Made by a program: the position numbers and the translations under genes. A model generated the notes under the pieces. That model was not told the origin of the DNA. It saw only the letters and a program-made list of their open reading frames with translations, and made no database searches. A DNA stretch of 64,000 nt, taken from Christiangramia gaetbulicola. Its GTDB lineage: Bacteria; Bacteroidota; Bacteroidia; Flavobacteriales; Flavobacteriaceae. The stretch covers positions 1 through 64,000 of the forward strand of contig NZ_QBKQ01000004.1 in NCBI RefSeq assembly GCF_003054225.1. Direction: 5' to 3'. Of this stretch, positions 36,520 to 45,383 are shown in pieces. The number at the start of each line of letters is the position of its first letter. The stretch's first letter is position 1.

Positions 36520-39500
36520 GAAAGTTAATCAATTATTTTATAAAATTCGGGGTTGCGGTAAATGTGGTGATCATGGCCTTTGTGATCTTTGGGATCATAG
36601 GGATCATGAACATGAAATCCTCATTTTTCCCGCTTCAGGATTCCAGGATCATCAATATAAGCATTGCCTATCCAGGTTCTGCTCCAGAGGAGATCGAAGA
36701 AGGTATCATCCTTAAGATAGAAGATAACCTGAAAGGACTTGAAGGTATAGACCGGGTAACCTCGGTGGCACGTGAAAGTGGAGGTTCTATCACCGTAGAG
36801 ATCGAAAGAGGTGAGAATATAGATGCCATGCTTACCGAAGTGAAGAATGCGGTAGATCGCGTTCCGACTTTCCCCGGAGGTATGGAGCCACTAGTGGTTT
36901 CTAAGCAGGAATTCATCAGGGAGACCATCAATTTTGCGGTAAGTGGAGACGATGTTCCCTTAGCAACGCTAAAGCAAATAAGTCAGCAAATAGAAAATGA
37001 TCTGCGACTGCTGGATGGAGTCTCGCAAATAAGCATTTCGGGATTTCCGCAGGAGGAGATAGAGATCGCGGTAAGCGAAAATGACCTATTGGCCTATAAT
37101 CTCACTTTTGAAGAAGTGGCCCAGGCAGTTAGAAATTCCAATATACTTTCTACCGGAGGTACTATTAAAACAGATGCTGAAGATTACCTGATTCGTGCCA
37201 ATAACAGGGCTTATTATGCCGATGCGTTAAACGATATTGTTCTGAAATCAACTTCTACCGGTGAGATCGTCCGGTTGGGTGAGATCGCCACGGTAAGAGA
37301 TCAGTTCTCTGAAACTCCTAACGCTTTATATTTTAACGGAAATGTAGCCGTAAATGTGGGAGTTAGTAATACCAGTAGCGAAGATCTTCTGGCTACTGCA
37401 GAGAAGATCAATGAATACGTAGAAACTTTTAACCAGAAAAACAGCAATGTACAGCTGAATGTGGTAAATGACCAGTCTATCACTTTGAATCAACGTACAC
37501 AATTGCTGGTAGAGAATGGTATCATGGGAATGCTGCTGGTACTTTTCTTTTTGTCACTTTTTCTGAATATAAGACTTGCTTTCTGGGTAGCATTCGGGCT
37601 TCCAATCGCTTTTCTTGGAATGTTCATTTTTGCCGGGTCTTTAGGGGTGACTATAAACGTTCTTTCCCTTTTCGGGATGATTATCGTGATTGGGATCCTG
37701 GTAGATGATGGAATTGTGATCTCAGAAAATATTTATCAGCATTCAGAAATGGGTAAAAGTCCTATCCGCGCTGCTATGGACGGAACCATGGAAGTGGTGC
37801 CGCCAATTCTTTCCGCGATCATTACTACGGTGCTGGCATTTTCAACCTTCCTGTTTTTGGATAGTCGTATTGGAGAGTTCTTTGGAGAGGTTTCCACTGT
37901 TGTGATCCTCACCCTGGTGATCTCTTTGATTGAAGCCTTAATTATTCTTCCGGCGCATATTGCCCACTCAAAAGCCTTGAAAAAACCGGAGCTAAACGGT
38001 CGTCCTAAAAAGGGGATAACGAAGTTCTTTGAGAAAATGAAGGTCATCAATAAATACGGGGATCGTATGATGGCTTATATGAGGGATAAGATCTATAGTC
38101 CCGCATTAAAATTTGTACTGACCCAGCAGGTACTGGCACTTTGTATCCTTATTGTGGTACTCGTTTTAACGGTAGGAGCGATAGGAGGGAACTGGATAAG
38201 GGTTACTTTATTTCCGAGTATTGCCAGTGACCGGGTTAGTATAGATCTTTTGATGCCTGAAGGGGTTAATCCTGCCAGGACAGACTCGATTATTTCCATG
38301 GTCGAAGCTGCAGCCTGGAGAGTGAACGAAGAATACACTGAAAAGCAGACCGGCAATAAGCAGGTAGTTGAAAATATCATAAAACGGGTTGGTCCTGGTA
38401 ATAATAAGGCCTCTTTACAGGTAAATCTTCTGCCTGGTGAGGAGCGTGACTTTGGATCTCCAGAGATCACAAATGCCATAAGAGACGAGGTTGGTCCCGT
38501 GTTCGGGGTAGAGAATTTAACCTTCGGTTCTGGAGGGAACTTTGGAGGTTCTCCTGTTTCAGTTTCATTACTGGGTAATAACCTAAGTGAGCTGGAAGCT
38601 GCTAAAGAAGAATTAAAACAGAACCTTGAAAATAATTCTCTTCTAAAGGATGTGACCGATAATGATCCGCAGGGTATCAAGGAGATCAATGTTCAGCTAA
38701 AAGATAATGCCTATGCACTTGGTTTGGACCTGGGAGAAGTAATGCGCCAGATCAGGAATGGATTCTTTGGTGCACAGGCGCAGAGATTCCAGAGGGGACA
38801 GGATGAAATAAGGGTCTGGGTTAGGTATGACCTTGAGAACAGGTCATCTATTAACGATCTTGATGAAATGAGACTGGTGACTCCTTCTGGTGAAAGAGTG
38901 CCGTTCGATGAGATCGCGAACTACGATATCGTGAGAGGTACAGAGTCTATCAGTCACCTCGACGGAATGCGTGAGATCAGGGTATCAGCAGATATGGAAG
39001 ATCCAAACGGTAGTTCTACAGAGATCCTGGAAGATATCAGGGCCAATGTGCTTCCGCCAATCCTGGAGAAATATCCAAGTATCACCGTTTCTTATGAAGG
39101 TCAGAACCGGGAGGCATCTAAGCTATCCAGTTCTGCAGCAGCAGTGATACCGGTAATTTTATTCCTCATCTATGCGACCATCGCCTTTACTTTTAGAAGT
39201 TACAGTCAGCCGTTGCTGTTAATGATCATGATCCCGTTCAGTATAATAGGTGTTGCCTGGGGTCACTGGTTGCATGATTTTCCTATCAACGTGCTTTCAG
39301 CATTGGGTATCATCGCCCTGGTGGGGATCATGGTAAATGACGGACTGGTATTAATAGGTAAATACAATGGTTTCCTCCGGGAAGGCATGGACTTTAAAAA
39401 AGCTTTATTTGAAGCCGGAAGATCAAGGTTTAGAGCGATATTTTTAACCTCCTTAACCACTATAGCCGGTCTTGCACCACTTCTGCTGGAAAAAAGCAGG

Positions 39501-39719
39501 CAGGCCCAGTTTCTTAAGCCTATGGCCATTTCGATATCCTACGGTATTGCGGTAGCAACAATTTTAACCTTGTTATTACTTCCTTTATTGATCTCCATAA
39601 GCAACAGCATTAAAGTAGGAGGAAGATGGCTTAGAACAGGTGAAAAGCCATCTAAAGAGGATATGGAAAGAGCAATTAAAGAGAAAAAAGAAGAAGCAGC
39701 GCATGAAAGTACTACATAG
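36516..39719 (+). CDS. RND-family inner-membrane efflux pump (AcrB/MMPL-like)
   Basis: A 1067-residue proton-driven pump with 12 spans in two halves, each with a large periplasmic domain. Features are the N-terminal NYFIKFGVAVNVVIMAFVIFG, the GILVDDGIVISENIY segment in TM4 with the paired Asp residues of the proton relay, and MVNDGLVLIGKYN in the second half. The start is a TTG overlapping the previous stop (TTGA); no ATG close by gives the first span. It is the core of a three-gene operon with adaptor and TolC-like channel. The substrate could be a drug, bile-type detergent or metal; the Asp pair indicates a normal proton route but does not decide. Confidence 0.93.
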   Translation: MRKLINYFIKFGVAVNVVIMAFVIFGIIGIMNMKSSFFPLQDSRIINISIAYPGSAPEEIEEGIILKIEDNLKGLEGIDRVTSVARESGGSITVEIERGENIDAMLTEVKNAVDRVPTFPGGMEPLVVSKQEFIRETINFAVSGDDVPLATLKQISQQIENDLRLLDGVSQISISGFPQEEIEIAVSENDLLAYNLTFEEVAQAVRNSNILSTGGTIKTDAEDYLIRANNRAYYADALNDIVLKSTSTGEIVRLGEIATVRDQFSETPNALYFNGNVAVNVGVSNTSSEDLLATAEKINEYVETFNQKNSNVQLNVVNDQSITLNQRTQLLVENGIMGMLLVLFFLSLFLNIRLAFWVAFGLPIAFLGMFIFAGSLGVTINVLSLFGMIIVIGILVDDGIVISENIYQHSEMGKSPIRAAMDGTMEVVPPILSAIITTVLAFSTFLFLDSRIGEFFGEVSTVVILTLVISLIEALIILPAHIAHSKALKKPELNGRPKKGITKFFEKMKVINKYGDRMMAYMRDKIYSPALKFVLTQQVLALCILIVVLVLTVGAIGGNWIRVTLFPSIASDRVSIDLLMPEGVNPARTDSIISMVEAAAWRVNEEYTEKQTGNKQVVENIIKRVGPGNNKASLQVNLLPGEERDFGSPEITNAIRDEVGPVFGVENLTFGSGGNFGGSPVSVSLLGNNLSELEAAKEELKQNLENNSLLKDVTDNDPQGIKEINVQLKDNAYALGLDLGEVMRQIRNGFFGAQAQRFQRGQDEIRVWVRYDLENRSSINDLDEMRLVTPSGERVPFDEIANYDIVRGTESISHLDGMREIRVSADMEDPNGSSTEILEDIRANVLPPILEKYPSITVSYEGQNREASKLSSSAAAVIPVILFLIYATIAFTFRSYSQPLLLMIMIPFSIIGVAWGHWLHDFPINVLSALGIIALVGIMVNDGLVLIGKYNGFLREGMDFKKALFEAGRSRFRAIFLTSLTTIAGLAPLLLEKSRQAQFLKPMAISISYGIAVATILTLLLLPLLISISNSIKVGGRWLRTGEKPSKEDMERAIKEKKEEAAHESTT

Positions 39720-41034
39720 ATCACTCCTTACTCTTTTATTTTTTTCGACCTGTTCTATCTGGTCACAGGAGCAGATCCTTACCAAGGAAGAGGTTATAAG
39801 CAGGGCCCTGGAAGAGAATTTTGGAATTAAACTGGCGAAGAACCAGGTAGAGATCGCAGATAATAACCAGAGTATCTTTAATTCTGGATACCTTCCTTCA
39901 CTTACCGGGCTTGCCGGTGCTAATTATGATCTTAATGACCGGATCACCGAACCTGAAAATGGGGAAATCGTAGACCAGCGCGGTATTGAAAGTAACAGGT
40001 ATAACGCCTCTATAAATCTTGGTTACACCCTTTTTGATGGGTTGGGTCGTTTTTACAATTATAAAAGCCTGAAGGAACAATATGACCTGTCGCAATTAGA
40101 TGCCAGGGAAACCGTAGAGAATAGTATCCTCCAGATAATGAGCGTTTACTATGAAATAGCGCGATTATCTGAAAATATCGATGTACTTGAGGAAACCCTC
40201 GAAATATCCAAGAACAGGGTCACCAGGGCGCAATACCAGTTCGAATATGGCCAGGCTAATAACCTGGTTGTATTAAATGCGAGGGTAGATGTTAATAATG
40301 ACAGTATTGCCTTGATAGAAACCGAGCAGCAGTTAAGAAATACCAAGAGAGACCTGAATGTGCTTATAAACCGTGAAATTAGCGATAACCGCTTTCAGGT
40401 AGATACCACGGTAAATTTTGTTTCAGAGCTTGAGTTGGAAAGTTTTGTGGATGAAGCTGAAATGAACAACGTATCCCTGCTTCAAATAGAACAGAGCCTG
40501 GAAATTAGCGATTACGATATCAAGATCAGTAAAAGCGGGTACCTGCCAAGTGTGGATCTTACAGGTTCTTATGGCTGGAACAGGAACAGGAGTGCGGCTA
40601 CAGCATTCTTTCCGGGTTCTACGACTACGACCGATGGTTTTGCAGCAGGAGTGAGTCTCAGGTGGGATATTTTTGATACCGGTAGGACAAAGGTGCTGGT
40701 TGATAATTCCAAGATCAGGTATCAGAGTCAGGAAATAAGAAAGCAACAACTACAAAGCGAGATTAGGAGGGATATTGCCAATGCTTTGGGTAATTATCGC
40801 AATAAGCTTTATATTTTGAGGGTGCAACAACAAAATGTAGATACCAACCTCGATAACTTTAACCGGTCTCAGGAGCAATATAAACTGGGTAGGATCACCT
40901 CGATCGAATTCAGGCAGGCACAAATCAATCTGCTGGATGCAAGAACCAGTCTTAACCTGGCCAAGTATGACGCTAAACTTGCCGAATTGCAGGTGCTTCA
41001 ATTAACCGGGCAGTTATTGAATGTAGAATTATAA
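39703..41034 (+). CDS. TolC-family outer-membrane efflux channel
   Basis: A 443-residue outer-membrane factor. I chose the ATG at 39703 because a clear signal peptide starts there (MKVLHRSLLTLLFFSTCSIWSQE); an earlier in-frame GTG lies inside the pump gene. The gene overlaps the pump gene by 17 bp in another frame. Two OEP repeats with long amphipathic helices are visible (about residues 25-220 and 235-430), including the typical YDLSQLDARETVENSIL and FRQAQINLLDARTSLN segments. It forms the exit duct of the preceding RND system. Confidence 0.92.
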   Translation: MKVLHRSLLTLLFFSTCSIWSQEQILTKEEVISRALEENFGIKLAKNQVEIADNNQSIFNSGYLPSLTGLAGANYDLNDRITEPENGEIVDQRGIESNRYNASINLGYTLFDGLGRFYNYKSLKEQYDLSQLDARETVENSILQIMSVYYEIARLSENIDVLEETLEISKNRVTRAQYQFEYGQANNLVVLNARVDVNNDSIALIETEQQLRNTKRDLNVLINREISDNRFQVDTTVNFVSELELESFVDEAEMNNVSLLQIEQSLEISDYDIKISKSGYLPSVDLTGSYGWNRNRSAATAFFPGSTTTTDGFAAGVSLRWDIFDTGRTKVLVDNSKIRYQSQEIRKQQLQSEIRRDIANALGNYRNKLYILRVQQQNVDTNLDNFNRSQEQYKLGRITSIEFRQAQINLLDARTSLNLAKYDAKLAELQVLQLTGQLLNVEL

Positions 41035-41037
41035 GCC

Positions 41038-41220
41038 ATGTTCGAACATTTTTTTCAATGTCCTTATTGTTGGGAAGAGATCTCGGTTCTTTTAGATCCT
41101 TCAGTTTCCCAGCAAACCTATATCGAAGATTGCGAGGTCTGCTGTCGTCCCATCGAATTCAGGGTGGCCTTTGAAGAAGGGGAACTCGTTGAATTTCAAG
41201 CTTCCGATATAGAACAGTAA
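41038..41220 (+). CDS. CPxCG-type cysteine-rich small protein
   Basis: A 60-residue protein with CPYC near residue 8 and CEVC near residue 33, a two-knuckle zinc ribbon matching the CPxCG-motif family found in many proteobacteria and Bacteroidota. Function is unknown. It begins 3 bp after the TolC-like gene, so it may be carried on the same transcript without sharing its role. Confidence 0.82.
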   Translation: MFEHFFQCPYCWEEISVLLDPSVSQQTYIEDCEVCCRPIEFRVAFEEGELVEFQASDIEQ

Positions 41221-41281
41221 AACTTTTCCTAGGGTAAATTTCAGAAATAAGTACTACTTTTAGTAGAAAGCTGATCCTAGT

Positions 41282-41635
41282 ATGATAACGAGTTTTGAAC
41301 TGGCAGGAAATATTGTGGGTGTTATGGTAGACAAGGATGTCACCAAAGAGTACCTGGAAGAACTTCATTCGCGTATAGAAGAAAAGCTAAAGGAGCATGA
41401 CCAGATCAATCTCTTTTGTGAGATCATGCCCGGCAACGAGGTGCCTTTAAAAATGCTTTTAAAGAATCTCCAATTCAAATTTGAACATTCTAAGCAAATA
41501 AATAAGATGGCGATGGTAACAGATCTAGCCTGGATAAGGGGGATTATGGACCTGGATAAAAATTTTGTGAGTACTGAAATTGAATGTTTTCATCTGAAAG
41601 ACAGGCTGGAAGCAATTCATTGGATTTCACTTTGA
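41282..41635 (+). CDS. SpoIIAA-like (STAS-fold) protein
   Basis: A 117-residue protein with the SpoIIAA-like fold: a first strand FELAGNIVGVMVDKDVTKEYLEEL, a central INLFCEIMPG and a terminal segment with FHLKDRLEAIHW. Family members bind lipids or act in protein-protein switches; the phospho-acceptor Ser of true anti-anti-sigma factors is not evident. It lies 61 bp after the CPxCG gene and 61 bp before the initiator tRNA. Confidence 0.75.
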   Translation: MITSFELAGNIVGVMVDKDVTKEYLEELHSRIEEKLKEHDQINLFCEIMPGNEVPLKMLLKNLQFKFEHSKQINKMAMVTDLAWIRGIMDLDKNFVSTEIECFHLKDRLEAIHWISL

Positions 41636-41696
41636 AATTTTTATCAAAAAAGTTTGGTGAAATCCTAAAAATGATACTATATTTGCCGTCCAATAT

Positions 41697-41769
<73 letters not shown>

Positions 41770-41777
41770 CTAAAGCG

Positions 41778-41807
41778 AAAACCACCTTCTAAAGAGGTGG
41801 TTTTTTT
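41778..41807 (+). terminator. Terminator of tRNA-fMet (copy 1)
   Basis: The stem AACCACCT / AGGTGGTT is followed by seven T, 9 nt after the tRNA end. Confidence 0.9.
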
Positions 41808-41864
41808 ATGGAAAAAAATCACTGGTTCCCCCTATGCTTCGGGGCAGTTCCCGCTACTAAAACG

Positions 41865-41895
41865 AAAACCACCTTCTAAAGAGGTGGTTTTTTTT
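41865..41895 (+). terminator. Terminator copy 2
   Basis: The same AACCACCT / AGGTGGTT hairpin with eight T, part of the second repeat unit. Confidence 0.85.
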
Positions 41896-41952
41896 ATGGA
41901 GGAAAATCACTGGTTCCCCCGATGCTTCGGGGCAGTTCCCGCTACTAAAACG

Positions 41953-41981
41953 AAAACCAACTTTTAAAGAGATGGTTTTTT
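41953..41981 (+). terminator. Degenerate terminator copy 3
   Basis: AACCAACT / AGATGGTT keeps the stem with one mismatch and is followed by six T interrupted by A; it is weaker than copies 1 and 2. Confidence 0.6.
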
Positions 41982-42072
41982 ATTTATATGTCTACTGAAG
42001 GCAACTATTTCTATAGGGTTCGGCCATATCAGATTCTGAAATTTTCCTAAGAAATACGATCTTAATAAGAAT

Positions 42073-42099
42073 AAAAAAACCGTGGCATAGGCCACGGTT
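42073..42099 (-). terminator. Terminator for the small lipoprotein gene
   Basis: The stem AACCGTGG / CCACGGTT with a six-base loop has its A run on the upper strand (42073-42079), so the T run is at the 3' end on the minus strand, 36 bp after the lipoprotein stop. Confidence 0.88.
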
Positions 42100-42134
42100 G
42101 GTTATTTAGTATCGGGAATTATTATTCCTGAAGA

Positions 42135-42371
42135 TTATTCTTTACCAGATTCTGGCATATCGGCTGGTGTCATTTCTGTAGTATCAACTTCACTAGTGGT
42201 ATCAATTACTTCCTCCATTTCTACTTCTTCAGCAGGAATTATTTCTTCGGTAGCATTGATAGCTGAAGCTTCTTCTAAAGTTTCCTCTGTTGTTTTCTCA
42301 GTAGTTTCTTTACAAGAGCTAAAAGTTAAAACCATCGCAAACGCGGCAACAGACATTAAAGATTTTTTCAT
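42135..42371 (-). CDS. Small acidic lipoprotein, unknown
   Basis: A 78-residue protein: a lipoprotein signal with lipobox FSSC (Cys20), then a low-complexity tail very rich in Glu and Thr with no aromatic residue. Mature length is under 60 residues. It has a perfect -7 promoter element upstream and its own terminator, so it is expressed as a single gene. No function can be read; acidic envelope lipoproteins of this type are common in the family. Confidence 0.75.
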   Translation of the reverse strand: MKKSLMSVAAFAMVLTFSSCKETTEKTTEETLEEASAINATEEIIPAEEVEMEEVIDTTSEVDTTEMTPADMPESGKE

Positions 42372-42402
42372 TTTATAATGAAATATTAATTGTTAAACGG
42401 GT

Positions 42403-42410
42403 CAAATGTA
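42403..42410 (-). promoter_or_regulatory. -7 promoter element of the small lipoprotein gene
   Basis: On the minus strand the sequence reads TACATTTG, an exact TAnnTTTG, 31 bp before the start codon. Confidence 0.6.
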
Positions 42411-42633
42411 AATCAAAATTAAATCACTTTTACATTTGCTTAAAAATATTTTTAAGCACTGAAATTTAGGTCATTAAGTATGGTTTTAGCCATTGTAATT
42501 ATTTTCTGAAGCCATTATTATTACCGTTTTTTTAACGAAATTCTTATATACATTCGCTCTGTATTTCATTCAGGGATATGAAGTCTCACTCGACCAGATT
42601 CCATTGAAGTACTTGCTTAATAATTTATAAAAG

Positions 42634-43587
42634 ATGCTTATTCAAGTTTTACTCCTAATTGGAGGGTTTGTATTATTGATCAAAGGTGCAGATTGGCTTA
42701 TAAATGGAGCTTCCAGTCTGGCCAGGGCCAAAAATGTCCCTGATCTTATTATTGGTTTAACCATTGTGGCTTTTGGTACTTCGGCCCCAGAGCTTATTGT
42801 GAATACCGTTGCTTCTTTCGAAGAAAGAGAAGAACTGGTCTTCGGTAATGTTATTGGGAGCAATAACTTCAACCTATTCCTTATTCTTGGCGTCACGGGT
42901 TTAATTTCTCCATTGGTAGTACAGAGAAATACCGTTAGAAAAGAGATCCCGATTTCTCTGGTGGCTACGCTTATCTTATTTTTCCTTGCCAATAATTTTA
43001 TTTCCAGTGAATCTGTTCTAACCAGGTTTGACGGGGTAATTCTCTTCACGCTTTTCCTGGCGTTTCTTGTCTATATTAAGAAACAGCTTAGCAATAAACC
43101 GGAGGAAAGTACAGCTGAACCTCAGGAAATTTCAAATTTGAAGATAGCTGGCCTGGTAAGCCTTGGACTTATCGGTTTAATCCTGGGAGGTAAACTGGTA
43201 GTAGATAGCGCTTCGAATATCGCGGGTTATTTTGGGGTAAGTGAAAAAATCATTGGCCTGACTATCGTTGCGGCGGGGACTTCTCTACCAGAATTGGCTA
43301 CTTCGGTGATGGCGGGAATCAAAAAGAATGCTGACATCGCGGTAGGAAATATCATAGGCTCTAATATTTTCAATATTTTACTTATCCTGGGTTCAAGTGC
43401 ATTGGTAAGACCTTTGATGTACGACCCTGTTTTTAATACCGATATATACCTGTTATTAGGTGGAACTATATTCATTATGATATTCATGTATACAGGACAA
43501 AAGATGAAATTGGATAGGTGGGAAGCTTTTGTTCTTTTGACGTGCTACCTAATTTATACCGCCTGGCTTATCTCAAAAGAGATGTAG
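42634..43587 (+). CDS. Calcium/sodium antiporter (CaCA family, YrbG-like)
   Basis: A 317-residue exchanger with about 10 spans in two inverted halves. The two alpha repeats are FGTSAPELIVN (about residue 48) and AGTSLPELATS (about residue 218), each followed by a GNVIGSN/GNIIGSN motif, which together define the ion site. It expels Ca2+ in exchange for Na+, fitting a marine organism. The gene stands alone with 262 bp of upstream DNA in which I see no clear regulatory site. Confidence 0.93.
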   Translation: MLIQVLLLIGGFVLLIKGADWLINGASSLARAKNVPDLIIGLTIVAFGTSAPELIVNTVASFEEREELVFGNVIGSNNFNLFLILGVTGLISPLVVQRNTVRKEIPISLVATLILFFLANNFISSESVLTRFDGVILFTLFLAFLVYIKKQLSNKPEESTAEPQEISNLKIAGLVSLGLIGLILGGKLVVDSASNIAGYFGVSEKIIGLTIVAAGTSLPELATSVMAGIKKNADIAVGNIIGSNIFNILLILGSSALVRPLMYDPVFNTDIYLLLGGTIFIMIFMYTGQKMKLDRWEAFVLLTCYLIYTAWLISKEM

Positions 43588-43765
43588 CAGAAAACCAAAA
43601 TTTGGCCAGATAAATTCTCTGAAATTTGGCCTGAAGTATGCTGAAAATTGTCCTGAAAATTCGATTTTAAAATACTGAAATATAGTAAGATAAAGGTCGT
43701 TTTTGTTTTAATGGATAATGCTAATAATTTATCTATTAGAGTTAATCCAATAGGGGTTATAGGGA

Positions 43766-43833
43766 TATATTTGTTTCAGAATTTAGTTAAAGAATTAAGG
43801 GGTTCGATATTGTAGGGAGTCGACCCCTTTTTT
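43766..43833 (+). ncRNA. Candidate small RNA: promoter element plus terminator with no reading frame
   Basis: TATATTTG (43766-43773) is a perfect -7 element. About 24 bp later a terminator-like stem AAGGGGT-T-CGA / TCG-ACCCCTT (43797-43829) ends in six T. A transcript of roughly 55 nt would result. The hairpin could equally be the distal terminator of the exchanger gene. Bases 43588-43690 upstream hold a weak run of AAATTTGGCC- and GAAAATT-like words and no gene. Confidence 0.35.
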
Positions 43834-43843
43834 CATTTTGTAC

Positions 43844-44035
43844 TTATTCATCTTCAAATATTTCCTCAATAGTTTTTCCGAAGAGTTTCGAGATCTTGAA
43901 AGCCAAAGGTAAACTGGGATCAAATTTTCCTTTTTCAATAGCGTTTACAGTCTGCCTGGAAACGGCAAGTTTATCTGCTAATTGAGCCTGGGTTAATTCG
44001 TGCTGGGCACGTAATACTTTAATCTTATTTTTCAT
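43844..44035 (-). CDS. XRE-family helix-turn-helix regulator
   Basis: A 63-residue protein consisting of one Cro/CI-type HTH (IKVLRAQHELTQAQLADKL, then VSRQTVNAIEKG as recognition helix) with no effector domain. Its start overlaps the stop of the membrane-protein gene by 4 bp, the standard pair of a small HTH with a small membrane protein seen in many bacteria. It probably represses its own operon, and an inverted repeat lies upstream at 44514-44542. Confidence 0.88.
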   Translation of the reverse strand: MKNKIKVLRAQHELTQAQLADKLAVSRQTVNAIEKGKFDPSLPLAFKISKLFGKTIEEIFEDE

Positions 44036-44445
44036 CTGTATCTCAAATTTCCAATGATGGTCCCGGCTAAATAGGTAAGGCCTATAAGGATGACTAAATG
44101 CGATATCTCGGCATCATATGTAATTAAATTGGTAGTATCCAGAAGAGAATAGCTTAATCCAAAAATTACCGCAACCCCAAGGATCAGGCTCATGGCTTCC
44201 AAATGAATTTTACGTTGCAATTCATCCAGTGTGTTCAAATGTCTTTTATTCGCTAAGATCACTCCGATCCCGAAGGCCAGGTTGATAAGGATACCTATCA
44301 AGGTAATTGTTGAATTTTCCTGCCAGATGAATTTCGGTCCAAAGCTTGCGATCGCCATGGTAACTACCCATGCCCCGGTCCATAAAGCCAGTTTCATGGT
44401 GTTTTTCTGGCAATTTCTTTCCCAGTTCTCCTCTTGTGTTTTCAT
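44032..44445 (-). CDS. Four-span membrane protein paired with XRE regulator
   Basis: A 137-residue protein with four hydrophobic helices (about residues 17-37, 46-66, 85-103, 115-133) and a charged loop with LDELQRKIHLEA. It starts the two-gene unit with the XRE regulator (ATGA overlap). The family is unnamed to me. Such pairs often sense membrane or envelope state, but no ligand is visible. Confidence 0.75.
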   Translation of the reverse strand: MKTQEENWERNCQKNTMKLALWTGAWVVTMAIASFGPKFIWQENSTITLIGILINLAFGIGVILANKRHLNTLDELQRKIHLEAMSLILGVAVIFGLSYSLLDTTNLITYDAEISHLVILIGLTYLAGTIIGNLRYR

Positions 44446-44513
44446 AATTTAAGATTTAATGTAAAGTTTGTTTTATAAATCTATATAAATTATTTGATAA
44501 AAGAAATGTTTGC

Positions 44514-44542
44514 TTTACAAAAAGTAAATAAAACTTTACTTT
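44514..44542 (-). promoter_or_regulatory. Candidate operator of the XRE/membrane-protein operon
   Basis: Two overlapping palindromes: TTTAC-N5-GTAAA (44514-44528) and the perfect AAAGTAAA-N6-TTTACTTT (44521-44542). They lie 69-97 bp before the operon start. A further GTAAAG half-site is at 44461. A small dimeric HTH regulator next door is the natural candidate to bind here. Confidence 0.5.
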
Positions 44543-44650
44543 TTAAGATCCGTAAAAATTTTATTCCGTGTTTAATTATTTTGAGATTAATGCACTTAAT
44601 TCTTTTAATTGGTGTTATAATCGTAAAAAAACTAGAAATTTTAAATTGAA

Positions 44651-44676
44651 AAATACCCTTTTATGGGTATTTTTTT
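44651..44676 (+). terminator. Orphan terminator 1 in a 469-bp gap
   Basis: The stem AAATACCC / GGGTATTT has a six-base loop and then a T run. No annotated plus-strand gene ends in the 1 kb before it, so it may end a small RNA or an antisense transcript from the operator region. Confidence 0.7.
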
Positions 44677-44798
44677 GTGTTCTATCTATTCTTAAATTAG
44701 TCCTGTGTTAATTTCTAAAGACGGAGCTAAATAAGTTATTTCAATGTAGGGTAGAAATAATTTATTCTCAACCTATAATTTCGTTTTGGATTAACCTT

Positions 44799-44834
44799 CA
44801 AAACCTTTCAGTTCGCTGAAAGGTTTTTGTTTTT
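44799..44834 (+). terminator. Orphan terminator 2 with TTCG tetraloop
   Basis: An 11-bp perfect stem AAACCTTTCAG / CTGAAAGGTTT closes a TTCG tetraloop and is followed by a T-rich tail. It is 120 bp after orphan terminator 1 and 80 bp before the MgtC gene, with no gene between. The remainder of 44446-44914 has no gene I can support. Confidence 0.75.
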
Positions 44835-44914
44835 AATAAGTTCCTTCTCTTTGGTTATCAGAAAATTACATTGAAATGGATTGTTTTTACTAGCTTTAAT
44901 AAAATGATTCAATA

Positions 44915-45358
44915 ATGGAAATTGATATTTCTGAATTCCTTTTAAAAAATAGCGCGGCAGCTTTCGCCGGCTTGCTTATGGGGCTGGAAAGACAGTTCAA
45001 AGGGAAACCCGCAGGCCTTAAAACCAATATGCTGGTGGCACTTGGCGCCAGCGGATTCATAATAATATCCTTGCTTTTTAGTGAAGCTGCAGGAACCGAT
45101 ATGACCAGGATCGTAGGGCAGGTAGTCGTAGGAGTTGGTTTTCTTGGTGCAGGAGTAATTTTGCATGGAGAAGAGGGTAAAAAAGTAGAAGGTCTTGCTA
45201 CAGCTGCAACTATCTGGTGCAGTGCCGCTGCAGGTTGCTTTGCGGGATTTGGATTATTTCTTCCGTTACTAATTTTTACTGTTTTTGTAGTGGTAATTAA
45301 TTTAGTGTTTGGATATTTGAACATAAAGCTGAAAAATCATACCGAAAAGGATGATTAG
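44915..45358 (+). CDS. MgtC/SapB-family membrane protein
   Basis: A 147-residue protein with four spans and the family segments AGLLMGLERQFKGKPAGLKTNMLVALGA and GVGFLGAGVILH, then GLATAATIW. The soluble C-terminal domain of long MgtC proteins is absent, so this is the short SapB-like form. Family members modulate ATP synthase or ion balance under low magnesium. It is followed 25 bp later by the DUF4403-like gene. Confidence 0.9.
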   Translation: MEIDISEFLLKNSAAAFAGLLMGLERQFKGKPAGLKTNMLVALGASGFIIISLLFSEAAGTDMTRIVGQVVVGVGFLGAGVILHGEEGKKVEGLATAATIWCSAAAGCFAGFGLFLPLLIFTVFVVVINLVFGYLNIKLKNHTEKDD

Positions 45359-45383
45359 CCACAAAAATCTAAAATGCTGATTT

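Noticed and set aside
38093-38689. 198-codon antisense frame within the RND pump gene
   Set aside because: Ser/Pro-rich shadow of a conserved membrane-protein gene; no promoter or start signal.
43588-43690. AAATTTGGCC- and GAAAATT-like words as a direct repeat array
   Set aside because: Too degenerate and AT-rich to separate from chance.
44896-45324. 142-codon antisense frame over the MgtC-like gene
   Set aside because: The sense frame has clear MgtC motifs; the antisense frame is a shadow.
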